Assembly (NCBI GenBank): GCA_016124945.1
Contig: WGMT01000024.1
Span: forward strand, 1 to 64,000
From: a bacterium
GTDB lineage: Bacteria; Chloroflexota; Anaerolineae; Caldilineales; Caldilineaceae
Direction of reading: 5' to 3'
Length of the DNA: 64,000 bases
Shown here: positions 45,571-54,676 of the stretch, in pieces
How the letters are laid out: each line of letters opens with the position of its first letter
Numbering within the stretch: the first letter of the stretch is position 1
Made by a program: the position numbers and the translations under genes
Notes under the pieces: model-generated
Databases searched by the model: none
Told to the model about the DNA's origin: nothing
The model's input: only the letters and a program-made list of their open reading frames with translations

Positions 45571-45903
45571 ATGACAAGCAACCTGGCTAAACCGTCCAGC
45601 CCATCTGCCACACAGCCACACAAAGCCGCGGCTTCGTTGCCGCCGGAAGTGGACGCGCTGCTCGTCTACGCAGCGCGCCGACGGCTGCTGCTGCCTTTGC
45701 TCCTCTTTGTCACTGCGCATCGGCCTTTGGGCTTTGTGGCCGGGCAACTCCTCTTTGCCGCTCAACCCCTGACGTTGCTCTTCCCGTCCTTAAATTTACG
45801 GGTGTGGGCGGAGACGCTTAGTAACGTGGATGGGGTGCGACGTATGGAGGAACAGTTATTGGCCGTTGGCAAGAAGTTAGGCAATTCGGAGATGAGGCCG
45901 TGA
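45571..45903 (+). CDS. Gene 1 of the unknown membrane operon: small membrane protein
   Basis: 110 residues, no family recognised. After a Ser/Pro/Ala-rich start the segment LLLPLLLFVTAHRPLGFVAG and QLLFAAQPLTLLFP looks like one or two membrane-inserted helices, and a charged C-terminal helix follows. The stop overlaps the next start by four bases (GTGA). Placed first in a coupled operon, it may be an assembly subunit, but this is inference. Confidence 0.7.
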   Translation: MTSNLAKPSSPSATQPHKAAASLPPEVDALLVYAARRRLLLPLLLFVTAHRPLGFVAGQLLFAAQPLTLLFPSLNLRVWAETLSNVDGVRRMEEQLLAVGKKLGNSEMRP

Positions 45904-46481
45904 ACCGTATGTCCGATCCGAATGTGCTTGCGAGCCTGTGGCGGCGACAGGCAGAGATTGATATTGAGAGTGGCCGACGCCCGCTGGTGGGGTTGGGGCT
46001 GGGCAATGTGGACGCGCAGAGCTTGGTGGCGCTCTTAGCTGTGCAACGCTTTGCCCAAAAGGCAGGCGCACTGGCCGAACCGCAAGTGGTAGCCGGTGAC
46101 GGTGACCTATGGCTCTCTGCACTCATGTTGCGCCCGCCCATCCATGAGGACATTCCTTCCTCGTTTGATGTTACCTACGCAGGTGGCGACGTCGCTACCC
46201 ATGCCGCTTCTTTGAACATTGCCACAGCGCAGCACACCGCCCCGATCACACGGTCGGGCACGGCGCCCCTGCCTCCCGGCATGGCCTGGATGCTGACGCC
46301 TACAGCCTTCCCGGGCAGCGAACGGGCGGATCTCGAATTCCTGCCATTGGTACAGAACGGGGCACCCTTTGCGCCGGTAAGCGCACCGCAGGCCGCGTTG
46401 CCCCACTGGATCGATCAGGTAGAAGCCTGGGCGGTTCTCATTTTAGCCCTGGCTTTGCTGGTAGCCGCCATTTTCGTCTAA
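45900..46481 (+). CDS. Gene 2 of the unknown membrane operon: tail-anchored protein
   Basis: 193 residues, no family recognised. Most of it appears soluble; VGLGLGNVDAQSLVALLAVQ and VVAGDGDLWLSALML look like strands and helices of an alpha/beta fold, and a single membrane helix closes the protein (AWAVLILALALLVAAIFV). That arrangement puts the domain on the inside with a C-terminal anchor, or outside if inverted. GTG 45900 overlaps gene 1; ATG 45909 is the alternative. Confidence 0.72.
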   Translation: MNRMSDPNVLASLWRRQAEIDIESGRRPLVGLGLGNVDAQSLVALLAVQRFAQKAGALAEPQVVAGDGDLWLSALMLRPPIHEDIPSSFDVTYAGGDVATHAASLNIATAQHTAPITRSGTAPLPPGMAWMLTPTAFPGSERADLEFLPLVQNGAPFAPVSAPQAALPHWIDQVEAWAVLILALALLVAAIFV

Positions 46482-46508
46482 CCCTCCTTCCTCTGGATTT
46501 CCCTGCCA

Positions 46509-47147
46509 ATGCCTTCAATCAACGTCGGCTGGATCAACCGCTTGAGTACATTTGTGATTCTCGTCACTGCGGGCGTGATCGTGGTCAGCCGCTTTGGCTT
46601 GCTGCCTGGGTTGACGCCGATCTCCAATGTTCTTTACACCTGGGTGTTGTTGCTGGGCGCCTTTACCCTGCTCCTGGGGGTGGTAAGCGTCGCATGGGCA
46701 CATGTGGAACGTATTCAGCATGGAGAAAAGGAATGGTCGTTTAGCCTTGTCCTTTTGATCGGCTTACTCGCCGCGGTGGTGACAGGCCTGCTTAGCCCGG
46801 GAGGCACCACCAGTCCGCTAATGGAGTGGGTTTTCGACGCCTTAATCGCCCCCGGTCAAGCCTCCCTCTTCGCCCTGACCGGCCTCTTCGTGATTGCCGC
46901 TGCTTACCGCTACCTGCGCCTGGACCGTCCTGAAGCACTCTGGATCCTCTTTGGCGCGTTGCTGGCCCTGTTTGTCCAAACACCAATGACCCGTATCTAC
47001 GCACCCCGTATTGTGGTGGATCTGGCCGACTGGCTGCTGGCATGGCCGATAATGGCGGCGTTACGCGGCGTACTCTTGGGTGGCGCACTGGCTGCGCTTT
47101 TCGTCGCCCTGCGTCTGCTGGTTCAGGGGGGCCGAAACGGACGATGA
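46509..47147 (+). CDS. Gene 3 of the unknown membrane operon: six-helix protein
   Basis: 212 residues with about six hydrophobic segments and short loops. A motif-like VVSVAWAHVERIQHGEKEW lies between helices 2 and 3; I recognise no transporter family. It ends ATGA, overlapping the start of gene 4. It looks like an integral component rather than an enzyme. Confidence 0.75.
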   Translation: MPSINVGWINRLSTFVILVTAGVIVVSRFGLLPGLTPISNVLYTWVLLLGAFTLLLGVVSVAWAHVERIQHGEKEWSFSLVLLIGLLAAVVTGLLSPGGTTSPLMEWVFDALIAPGQASLFALTGLFVIAAAYRYLRLDRPEALWILFGALLALFVQTPMTRIYAPRIVVDLADWLLAWPIMAALRGVLLGGALAALFVALRLLVQGGRNGR

Positions 47148-48460
47148 CCTCGACCTACGGTTGTCCTCACTGTGGACGGAGTAACCCGCTTGATGCCCGT
47201 TCATGTGCATACTGCGGCACGATTTTTGAGAATGTGGAAAGTTCCCTGGCTGCGCAGCATGAAGACGATGATCCGTCCCCTCACGGCGAGGACGCAGCGG
47301 ACGCAGCGTCACTACCCGCGGATACATCACCCGCCGAAGATATTTCGTCGACGCCGACGCCCGTAGAAGATGCCGACAACCTTCCACCGCCCCAACCTGT
47401 CCTTGCGCCGCCACCGCCCGATATCCCCGAAAAGAGTGATGCCGACCTGGTGATGGAAGAAGAGATGGCCCTCTGGCTCGAACAGTTCCCGCCGATTGCT
47501 GTGCAGCCTGTGGCCACACTCGACGACGATCTGCGCCGGCAGTTGCGCCAGATGTTTGCCGCCGAAGTGCCGTTGATCGACGCACCCTCCGCGCCAGGAC
47601 CATTCGACGGTGTGGGGTTGTTGCGGCGAACGTGGATCTACTGGCTGATGACCGCCATGTTGGTGGGCGCGCTGTTGTTGGGCGACGATGCCATCGATAC
47701 GTTGCCACACCCCTGGCCTGGGATCGTGCCTGTCTACGATGCCATTGAGTCGTTGCCGACCGGAGCGACGGTGCTGGTGGATTGGGCCTACGATCCAGCC
47801 ACATCCGGCGAAATGGATCTGGTGGCACGTCCTGTGATTGAGCACCTGCTGGCGCGCAACGCCAACCTGGTGGTGATCAGCCAACTTCCACTTGGCCCGG
47901 CGACGGCGCGACGGCTGTTGGCCACAGCAGGCAGCACCGGCACCACCGTGACAGCGCGCCAATTGGATACGGTGTTGGTGGAAGGCGGCTTTTTGCCCGG
48001 CGGCGCAGCCACACTGGCCTTGTTGGGGCAGTCGCCGGGGCTGGGTTTGCCCCTGGATCTGCAGGGACGGAATGCCCAGATCCGTCCTTCGTTAGGCGAT
48101 CTGGCCACCGATGGGCCGATGTTGTCGCTGGTGATATCGGCGCGGTCGGAGCCGGTGCAGCGTTGGCTGGAACAGGTACAGCCGCTCGACGGCGTACCGG
48201 TGATCGCTGTCACCAGTGCTGTCGCCGGTCCTGTATTGCAGCCATACGCAGACAGCGGCCAGTTGCTTGGGCTGGTGAGCGGCTACAACGGTGGCATCGG
48301 CTACCGAGATCTGCTGCTGCGGGCGCTTCCTCGGGCCGAACAGGCCCAATTGTGGCGGCAAATCAACGGCCACAACTGGGCGCTGTTGGCTCTGCTGATT
48401 GTGTTGGTGGCGGCGAATGTGGCACTTTCGTTTGAGCGGAGGTCCAATGACGCCCTTTAG
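47144..48460 (+). CDS. Gene 4 of the unknown membrane operon: zinc-ribbon / membrane / alpha-beta protein
   Basis: 438 residues. A zinc ribbon (CPHCGRSNPLDARSCAYCG) at 7-25, an acidic Pro-rich stretch to about 100, a helical part, a membrane helix at 163-185, a ~215-residue alpha/beta domain and a C-terminal membrane helix at 411-430. The domain holds YDAIESLPTGATVLVDWAYD, LVVISQLPLGPATARRLL and GGFLPGGAATLALLGQ, the pattern of a Rossmann-like fold; no catalytic motif is identifiable. ATG 47144 overlaps the gene 3 stop (ATGA). Confidence 0.78.
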   Translation: MTSTYGCPHCGRSNPLDARSCAYCGTIFENVESSLAAQHEDDDPSPHGEDAADAASLPADTSPAEDISSTPTPVEDADNLPPPQPVLAPPPPDIPEKSDADLVMEEEMALWLEQFPPIAVQPVATLDDDLRRQLRQMFAAEVPLIDAPSAPGPFDGVGLLRRTWIYWLMTAMLVGALLLGDDAIDTLPHPWPGIVPVYDAIESLPTGATVLVDWAYDPATSGEMDLVARPVIEHLLARNANLVVISQLPLGPATARRLLATAGSTGTTVTARQLDTVLVEGGFLPGGAATLALLGQSPGLGLPLDLQGRNAQIRPSLGDLATDGPMLSLVISARSEPVQRWLEQVQPLDGVPVIAVTSAVAGPVLQPYADSGQLLGLVSGYNGGIGYRDLLLRALPRAEQAQLWRQINGHNWALLALLIVLVAANVALSFERRSNDAL

Positions 48461-49265
48461 CGGTCCGCTGCCTGCCGTCTGGGAACATACCGGCGTTGTG
48501 GCCGGCTTTGTGCTGTCGCTCATGATCTTCAGCTTTATCTTGCGCGACAACTGGCTGGTACGGCTGGCACAATACCTGCTTGTCGGGCTCAGTTTGGGAT
48601 ATGCCGCTGTCATCGCCTGGCATGGTGTACTCTGGCCGAGGCTTTTTCAGCCATTGTTGGCCGGGTCGCAGCTCCAAGTGCCGTCTTTGTCGCTGCCAGA
48701 GAGCACGGCTCTCTGGCTCTATTGGTTGCCATTGGTGCTGGGCCTGATCCTGTGGGCGGCGGGTGTGGATTCACTGTGCAACGCTGCCGGCCGCTTTGGC
48801 CGCTTGCGTGGGATCATCCGCCTGTTGGCGATCTTGCCGCTTGGATTGATTGTTGGCGTAGGCGTGGGCGTCACCGTGGCCGGCGCAATTCAGGGGACGT
48901 TGTGGCCGCAGTTCCTGCGTGCAGCGGCATTGGGGCTGCCGCTCGAAGAATCGCTGGGCGGCCTGCTGCTTGGTATGTTGACGATTTTGATTACCACCGG
49001 CGCGTTGGTGCATCTGCACTGGGGCACAGACGATGCCGTCGGCGGCGTTGAGTCGGCCGCACCCCCCACAGGGCCGCATCGAACCATCATCGCTGCCTGG
49101 TCGTGGATTGGTCAACGCTCGCTATGGTTGGCGGCAGGCTTCCTCTTTGCCCAATTGTTCACATCACGGGTGACGCTGTTGATCGCCCGGCTCAACTACT
49201 TCGTTTTTGATCTACGTAGCACCGATGTATGGATCTGGCTACGGGCGCTGTTGGGGGGATCATGA
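48447..49265 (+). CDS. Gene 5 of the unknown membrane operon: seven-helix protein
   Basis: 272 residues, about seven to eight hydrophobic segments, loops short. It begins inside the last 14 bases of gene 4 and ends ATGA with gene 6. It has the same style as gene 3 (two or three helices, a glycine-rich VGVGVGVTVAGAIQG helix near residue 145), so the two may form a heterodimeric membrane core. Confidence 0.76.
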   Translation: MTPFSGPLPAVWEHTGVVAGFVLSLMIFSFILRDNWLVRLAQYLLVGLSLGYAAVIAWHGVLWPRLFQPLLAGSQLQVPSLSLPESTALWLYWLPLVLGLILWAAGVDSLCNAAGRFGRLRGIIRLLAILPLGLIVGVGVGVTVAGAIQGTLWPQFLRAAALGLPLEESLGGLLLGMLTILITTGALVHLHWGTDDAVGGVESAAPPTGPHRTIIAAWSWIGQRSLWLAAGFLFAQLFTSRVTLLIARLNYFVFDLRSTDVWIWLRALLGGS

Positions 49266-50428
49266 CCGAACGGACTTTGGCCGTCGGCATCGCGTCGTCG
49301 GCAATTTTGGCGCTAGGTGTGGACATGCATCAGGTGTCGGCGTTGCTGCTTGAACCGGTGGATGGGGCGCTCCATTTGGTAGGGCGGCACAGTCTACCGC
49401 GTCATGTGGGTGATGGTGGAACCTTCCCCGCGTTGGAACGGCTGGCACAGGCGTGTCGCCAACTGGGGCGACGGTTGGGCCGTCCCTTGTGGCTGCCGTC
49501 GGGGGAAGGGCCGGCGCTCTCTGATGCAGACCCGGCGCTGGGGTTGGCGTTGGGCCATGTCGTGGCGGTGGCTGATCCGCTGCCACCGTTACGGATTTGG
49601 GTGGCCGGGTTGAGCGCAGGCGAAAGCCTGGCCGCGGTACAAGAAGCACTAAGCGCCGGACCCTGCGAAGCCGTGGCGTTGTGTCGTCCTGGCGCTCATG
49701 ATGACGCCGCCAGGCTGCGCGATGAATTGCTCCACGCTGCGCCCGACGTGATCGTGGTCTGTGGCGGCTATGATGTCCCCGGCGACGCCGCGCAAGGCCC
49801 CGTGCTGGCATTATGTGAATTGGTTGCGCAGGCGGTGCGCCTGTTGCGCCTGGATCGCTCGCCTCTGCTGCTCTTTGCCGGCAATCGCTGGGCAGCCTCT
49901 GCAGCGGTGGAGATGTGGCGGGCGATTCCCGGCGCAGACGCCCAGGCTGTGCTCAACGTCCTGCCGGCACGGGGCGTGGTGCATACGTCCTCGTTGGCGG
50001 CTACATTGTCTCAGCATTACTGGTCTTTGTGCCGCGCTGCACCAGAAGTGCAGCAGTTGGCCTCTTGGGTGACGCTGCCTGCTGTGGTGCGCAGCTTTCA
50101 GTGGAGCTTTGCCCAGGCCACTCGATTCTGGCGCGAAACCCACCGCCTGGCCGAGTTGCATGCCCTTTATTGCGGCCCCCGTCAGTGGATGCATGTATGG
50201 AGTTCGGCAGATGAACTGGCTGTACGTGTGCGCATGACACCGCCGGGTGTTCGTCCGCGTGTGTTGGATGGCTGGCCGCCCCTGCGTCTTGTGAGCGGAC
50301 CATGGCCGCCGGCATGGCCGCGCCCTAAACTTCATTGGCATGAACCACAGGGCATATTGCCCGTAGCCGCAGCCGTGGGACAGGTGGAGATTGGTGACTG
50401 GGAAAGAGGCTTAGGGGTTCAGATCTGA
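49262..50428 (+). CDS. Gene 6 of the unknown membrane operon: ASKHA/MutL-like soluble protein
   Basis: 388 residues, soluble. The beginning (LALGVDMHQVSALLLEPVDG) and the middle (VIVVCGGYDVPGDAAQGPVL, then SPLLLFAGNRWAASAAVEMW) resemble, weakly, the glutamate-mutase accessory protein MutL/GlmL of the actin-like ATPase superfamily. The usual DxGST phosphate loop is not clear, so ATPase activity is unproved. It is the last gene of the operon, coupled to gene 5 (ATGA), and converges with the antiporter. Confidence 0.68.
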   Translation: MTERTLAVGIASSAILALGVDMHQVSALLLEPVDGALHLVGRHSLPRHVGDGGTFPALERLAQACRQLGRRLGRPLWLPSGEGPALSDADPALGLALGHVVAVADPLPPLRIWVAGLSAGESLAAVQEALSAGPCEAVALCRPGAHDDAARLRDELLHAAPDVIVVCGGYDVPGDAAQGPVLALCELVAQAVRLLRLDRSPLLLFAGNRWAASAAVEMWRAIPGADAQAVLNVLPARGVVHTSSLAATLSQHYWSLCRAAPEVQQLASWVTLPAVVRSFQWSFAQATRFWRETHRLAELHALYCGPRQWMHVWSSADELAVRVRMTPPGVRPRVLDGWPPLRLVSGPWPPAWPRPKLHWHEPQGILPVAAAVGQVEIGDWERGLGVQI

Positions 50429-50439
50429 CCTATCTGTGG

Positions 50440-52284
50440 TTACGGCAAACCAGGGGCGCCTACATTATCGGCTCCAGCGTCCAGCGTCCGGCGACGAGCA
50501 GATCGGATGATGGTCATGATTTCGTTGCCCGGCGTCAAAGATGTGACCGTCATGAATGGCACGTGTTGCCCGTCCTGGATGGCAGTTAGGGGCAAGATCT
50601 CGCCTTCGTCCTGCGCAAGCCTGCTCAGCAGTGCTTGTGGGTCTGTCTCTTCTTCGACGGTGAATTGACGGTGTGTCACCGTGTTCTGTGTCAGCCAATG
50701 ATCCCAGGATTGCAGATTATGGGTGTCCTCAGGTAAGACATTTACCTTGAGCGAGTCTAGGACAGTATGGAGCGACCGTTCTTTGTGCTGCGGGATGCGA
50801 ACATGAATTTCCGGCACCTTAAAGAGATCGCGCACCATCTGCGCCGCCAGGATGTTGACCTCTGAGTTCGGCGTCAGGGCCAAGAACCACATCGCCTGTT
50901 GGGCATGGGCTGAGCGCAGCGTTTCTTCGTCCAGCACGTCACCGCAGACGACGTTCAAACCTTCTGCGGCAGCGATGTCACAGTGATCGGGGTTGCTGTC
51001 GATCAACCAGACGGCGCCGTTGGACTTTAATGCTCTGGCCAGTTCGCGGGCCGTGGGGCCGGCGCCGACAATCACTGTCCCCTGCCGTTCCTTGGGGCGA
51101 ACCAACTGGTCATTGCGGCGTAGCCAGTCGACGCTCCACTTGAGCATCACGGGCACCAGTGCCGTGGTAAAAATCGCCATGAAGACCAGAATCGAGAAGA
51201 TTTCTTGTGAGATTAACCCCATCGTCAGCCCGATCTCGGCGATAATGATCTCCACGGCGCCGCGTCCATTCATGCCGGCACCTACTGCAAGCCCTTCACG
51301 CCAGCCATTTCCGGTGGGTAAGTAAAAAATCGCCGTGCCGATAATCTTGCCGACAATGGCGACCCCAACAATGGCAAGCAACAGCGGTAGCTCCGTACGG
51401 AACACTTCCAACGTAATGCTAAAGCCTGCCGTAACGAAGAAGACGGGGGCCAGAAAACCGATTGAAATGTCATGCACAACTTTGTTTAGATCTTGTGAGA
51501 GACTTGGTGTAAGCACAATCCCTTCGCGTAAGAAGAGACCCGCCAGGAACGCGCCCAAAATGGCATGAAGGCCGGCCAACTCGGCCAACTCGGCAAAGAA
51601 AAGCGCAATCAGCAAGACCAGGGTGGCGTTAAAGGTACGGCCTGTGAGTCCTCTGCGTGTCAACCACTGCCAAAGCACCGGGAAGACCTTCTGCCCGATG
51701 AAGAAGGCTACCCCAAAAAAGAGGATGGCCCTCGCGCCCACCAACGCCAGTTCGGTGATCTGAAAACTCCCTGCTTCGAATAGCCCGATAATGGCTGCAA
51801 ATACCACGAGCGAAAGCGTGTCGGCGATGAGCGCACCAGCCATCATTACATGGGCAATGCGTGTATCCAGTAAATTGAGGTCGACAAGAATCCGCGACTT
51901 TGTAGCCAGTGATGTGACCCCTGCGGCAATACCTACAAAGAGCCCCGCCGGCACACTACCGCCAAACCAGGTGACAACCAGGTAGCTAAGGACGAATGGT
52001 GTGATGAAGCCGCCGATGGCAGCCAGAAAACCACCCCAGGACGCCTGAAACAGCTCTTCGGGGTCAACTTCCATTCCAATGTAGAGCATCATCAACAAAA
52101 CACCCACTTCGGCCAGCACACTAAGCGCTTCGCTGCCCTGGAGCAGCCCTAGCAGCGGCGGCCCGAGGATAATACCGGCAGCCAATTCTCCGAACATCGA
52201 CGGATAGCCAAGCCGAGAGACAACCAATCCAGCCAGCCATGCGGCCAGCAAGACAAAAAGTAGATTCAGAATACTAAATTCCAT
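50440..52284 (-). CDS. CPA2 cation:proton antiporter with TrkA-N domain
   Basis: 614 residues. About 12 membrane helices fill 1-385 (GYPSMFGELAAGIILGPPLL, AILGAFLAGLFLREGI and GAGMNGRGAVEIIIAE are typical of the Kef/CPA2 group). A TrkA-N nucleotide-binding domain follows: GTVIVGAGPTARELARAL, WLIDSNPDHC, VVCGDVLDEETLRSA. Exchange of K+ or Na+ for H+ across the membrane, gated by NAD(H), is the expected role. GAAAGGAAA precedes the ATG. A small repeat-containing gene lies 37 bp upstream. Confidence 0.93.
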   Translation of the reverse strand: MEFSILNLLFVLLAAWLAGLVVSRLGYPSMFGELAAGIILGPPLLGLLQGSEALSVLAEVGVLLMMLYIGMEVDPEELFQASWGGFLAAIGGFITPFVLSYLVVTWFGGSVPAGLFVGIAAGVTSLATKSRILVDLNLLDTRIAHVMMAGALIADTLSLVVFAAIIGLFEAGSFQITELALVGARAILFFGVAFFIGQKVFPVLWQWLTRRGLTGRTFNATLVLLIALFFAELAELAGLHAILGAFLAGLFLREGIVLTPSLSQDLNKVVHDISIGFLAPVFFVTAGFSITLEVFRTELPLLLAIVGVAIVGKIIGTAIFYLPTGNGWREGLAVGAGMNGRGAVEIIIAEIGLTMGLISQEIFSILVFMAIFTTALVPVMLKWSVDWLRRNDQLVRPKERQGTVIVGAGPTARELARALKSNGAVWLIDSNPDHCDIAAAEGLNVVCGDVLDEETLRSAHAQQAMWFLALTPNSEVNILAAQMVRDLFKVPEIHVRIPQHKERSLHTVLDSLKVNVLPEDTHNLQSWDHWLTQNTVTHRQFTVEEETDPQALLSRLAQDEGEILPLTAIQDGQHVPFMTVTSLTPGNEIMTIIRSARRRTLDAGADNVGAPGLP

Positions 52285-52321
52285 AAAGCATTTCCTTTCC
52301 TTCGCTTATCCCCTGATCGGG

Positions 52322-52870
52322 TTAAAGGTGGAGGGTGACAACTGCAGGTAACTCTTTCTCTTCGGCAGCTACCTCGACTACCTCTGGCTCAACTGGGTTC
52401 TGTATTGGGTTCTGTACAAGCACAAAGTAGCTCAACTCGGGCATTGTCCTCTTTTGATGGATGGCCCAATCAACCGGACGCGCCCAATCAATCGGATGCG
52501 CCCAATCAACCGGATGCACTGTCGAAACGTTCGGCCAGTGTTGATAAGATCGGTCTTCGTGCTGTGGCCATGCACATGGACGTGTCGCCAAGGACGATAC
52601 CGGTTCTGCCATCCTGTCAAAGTCGCCGAGTCTGCGCAATATCAGCCAGAGACCGAGTGACGCCAACCCTTGCACTGTTCTATCTGTAAAAACATAGAGC
52701 ATCCCGCCGACGGCGAAAGAAAACGCCAAGAGTTGCCCTGCAACAAAGACGGCCCACTTCAGGGCGGCATTATGCATGGCTGAGGGCAGGGTTCCCTCTC
52801 TGAACGGGTGTGAAAATCGGCCTGCATCCCGACGGTTCTGTTTCGCTGTATGCCTTATGTTCAGTTTCAT
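52322..52870 (-). CDS. Membrane protein of unknown function with HPVDW tandem repeats
   Basis: 182 residues from ATG 52870 (AAGGATG upstream). Two membrane helices lie at about residues 33-55 and 64-82. Then comes a repeat coded by an 18-bp tandem array (52464-52517): V-H-P-V-D-W-A-H-P-I-D-W-A-R-P-V-D-W. The C-terminal tail is acidic (VEPEVVEVAAEEKELPA). No family recognised. Position just before the antiporter on the same strand suggests co-expression. Confidence 0.6.
   Translation of the reverse strand: MKLNIRHTAKQNRRDAGRFSHPFREGTLPSAMHNAALKWAVFVAGQLLAFSFAVGGMLYVFTDRTVQGLASLGLWLILRRLGDFDRMAEPVSSLATRPCAWPQHEDRSYQHWPNVSTVHPVDWAHPIDWARPVDWAIHQKRTMPELSYFVLVQNPIQNPVEPEVVEVAAEEKELPAVVTLHL
52464..52517. 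repeat. Three copies of an 18-bp tandem repeat, in frame
   Basis: GCCCAATCAACCGGATGC-type units at 52464, 52482 and 52500. The unit is a multiple of three and adds a WAHPVD-type hexapeptide to the protein on the minus strand. Confidence 0.92.
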
Positions 52871-53300
52871 GTTTGGGCATCCTTGCTTCAAGCTATCCTT
52901 CACTGTCCACTCTTCACCATTAAGTTCGAGCCTCTTCTATCCCAACGCTCAATCGTCATTTTGTAGCCCTTACAGAGGCTTGGTTAGTGGTTCTCTCGCT
53001 AAGTTCCCGGAAGGTTTGCGTATTTAGCGAGAAGACCACTTAGATGCACGTCAACCTGAAAAATTAGGGTAACAAGAGAGATTGTGGCTAAATGTAGAAC
53101 TGACTCCGAACTGAGATTTATAGACCGTTTGTTATATCCTTGTGCCAGAACCTTTGTGTATCTCCTCGGCGACTAAAAATTCCTAAAGCGCCGAAACTAG
53201 ACTTCTTTTTTCAACGAAAAGAGCTTGACGCGCTGCGCAAAGCTTATTAAAGTGTGTTTGTTGGTTTCGCTAACCCTTTACCCGTGAACAGGACATTTCG
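52871..53300. other. Divergent intergenic region before the ATPase regulator
   Basis: 430 bp without a supported gene. TTCTCTCGCTAA (52992-53003) pairs imperfectly with TTTAGCGAGAAG (53024-53035), a possible operator. A promoter-like pair TTGACG (53225-53230) and TAAAGT (53248-53253) with a 17-bp spacer precedes the regulator gene by about 50 bp. Confidence 0.5.
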
Positions 53301-54665
53301 ATGCCTGCAACATTACGGCTGTCCGACAGCAGTTATATGCGTAACACCGACGTACAGCGAGTGTTGGCATTTTTAAACAATATGCGCTGTGTCGAAATCA
53401 CCGGCTTCAGCAATCTGGGCAAGTCGGCGTTGATGCGGCTACTGGCACAGCCCGACGTGTGGGTGCGTGAATTGGGTGAGGCCGGCGCGCAATTTTTGCC
53501 TGTCTACATCGATTGCAACCGCATGTTGGAGATGACCGACCAGGGTTTCTACGAATTGGTGTTACGCTGTTTGCAGGAGAGCAGCCCTATGCTGGCTGAA
53601 GACCGCGAACTCGTGACGGCCTACGACACGCTCATCGCACCCGCCAGTGAATTCCAGGTGCCGCTGAGTTTTAGCCGTGGATTGACGGCGGCGCTCAACG
53701 CCGGGCAGGGCAAGATCGTCCTTTTGTTCGACGAGTTCGACGAACCGTTCCAGCAGATCGATTCGCGCGTCTTCATCAACTTACGTGCCAAAAAGGACGG
53801 TCACAGCGACGGCCTCGCCTACGTCACGGCGACGGTGCGCTCACTTTCCGAACTGAGCGTTGGCGATCACGGCAATGAATTCTGCGAACTCTTTGTGCAT
53901 CAGCCCTGGCGTCTGGCCCCACTCACCGCCGCGGACGTCGAAAAGTACGTCCTCACCTATGCCGAGCGCCACGCCGTCCCCTTGCAGCGGGCAGATGCCG
54001 AGTTCGTCTATCAGTGGACGGGTGGTCACCCCGGCATGTTGGACGGTGTCTGTCATCTGCTGGCCGAGGCGTTGCACAGTGAACCCGAGGAAAGCACGGA
54101 TCGTTGGGCTTTCCATCGCGCACTTGTGCCCAGTGTGCGGCGCGAGCCGGTGCTTGTAGACGAGTGCGACAAGATCTGGTTGGAGTTGACTACGGCGGAA
54201 CGTGAAACCCTGCTCGCCCTATTTGCCGGGCAAGAGACCGACCCCGCCGCTATGGACCGGTTGCGGCAGCGGCACCTGCTGTTGGATGTAGACGGTGAAC
54301 CCCGTCTCTTTGGGCGGCTGATGGCCCTCTACGCGCAGCAAAAAGTGGACAAACCCACCGCCCAGCCCGAACGCCTGTGGGTCGACCGCGACAGCGGCGA
54401 GGTGCTGGTCAACGGCAAAGCCGCCGAAACACTGACCCGCCTCGAATATCAACTCATGCTGCTTCTCTTCGACAATGTCGACAAGATTGTAGACAAGTAT
54501 CAGATCGTGGCCGGCGTGTGGGGCGAAGGCTACATCGATTCCGTCGATGATGCCCGTATCGAAAAGCTAGTCAGTCGTCTGCGTCAGAAGATCGAGCCGG
54601 ATCCGGCGTCGCCCCAATTTGTCACCACGGTACGCGGACGGGGGTATCGGTTGGTGCTCAGTTAG
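53301..54665 (+). CDS. P-loop ATPase fused to an OmpR-type winged helix
   Basis: 454 residues. The N-terminal part is an AAA/STAND-type ATPase: Walker A GFSNLGKS (35-42), Walker B IVLLFDEFDEP near 137-147. A middle helical region follows, then from about 355 an OmpR/PhoB winged helix (VLVNGKAAETLTRLEYQLML, DDARIEKLVSRLRQKIEP, VTTVRGRGYRLVLS). There is no receiver domain, so ATP or an unknown ligand may set DNA binding. Such ATPase-wHTH fusions are regulators of unknown targets. The antiporter cluster diverges from it across 430 bp. Confidence 0.85.
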   Translation: MPATLRLSDSSYMRNTDVQRVLAFLNNMRCVEITGFSNLGKSALMRLLAQPDVWVRELGEAGAQFLPVYIDCNRMLEMTDQGFYELVLRCLQESSPMLAEDRELVTAYDTLIAPASEFQVPLSFSRGLTAALNAGQGKIVLLFDEFDEPFQQIDSRVFINLRAKKDGHSDGLAYVTATVRSLSELSVGDHGNEFCELFVHQPWRLAPLTAADVEKYVLTYAERHAVPLQRADAEFVYQWTGGHPGMLDGVCHLLAEALHSEPEESTDRWAFHRALVPSVRREPVLVDECDKIWLELTTAERETLLALFAGQETDPAAMDRLRQRHLLLDVDGEPRLFGRLMALYAQQKVDKPTAQPERLWVDRDSGEVLVNGKAAETLTRLEYQLMLLLFDNVDKIVDKYQIVAGVWGEGYIDSVDDARIEKLVSRLRQKIEPDPASPQFVTTVRGRGYRLVLS

Positions 54666-54676
54666 TTCACACTCGC

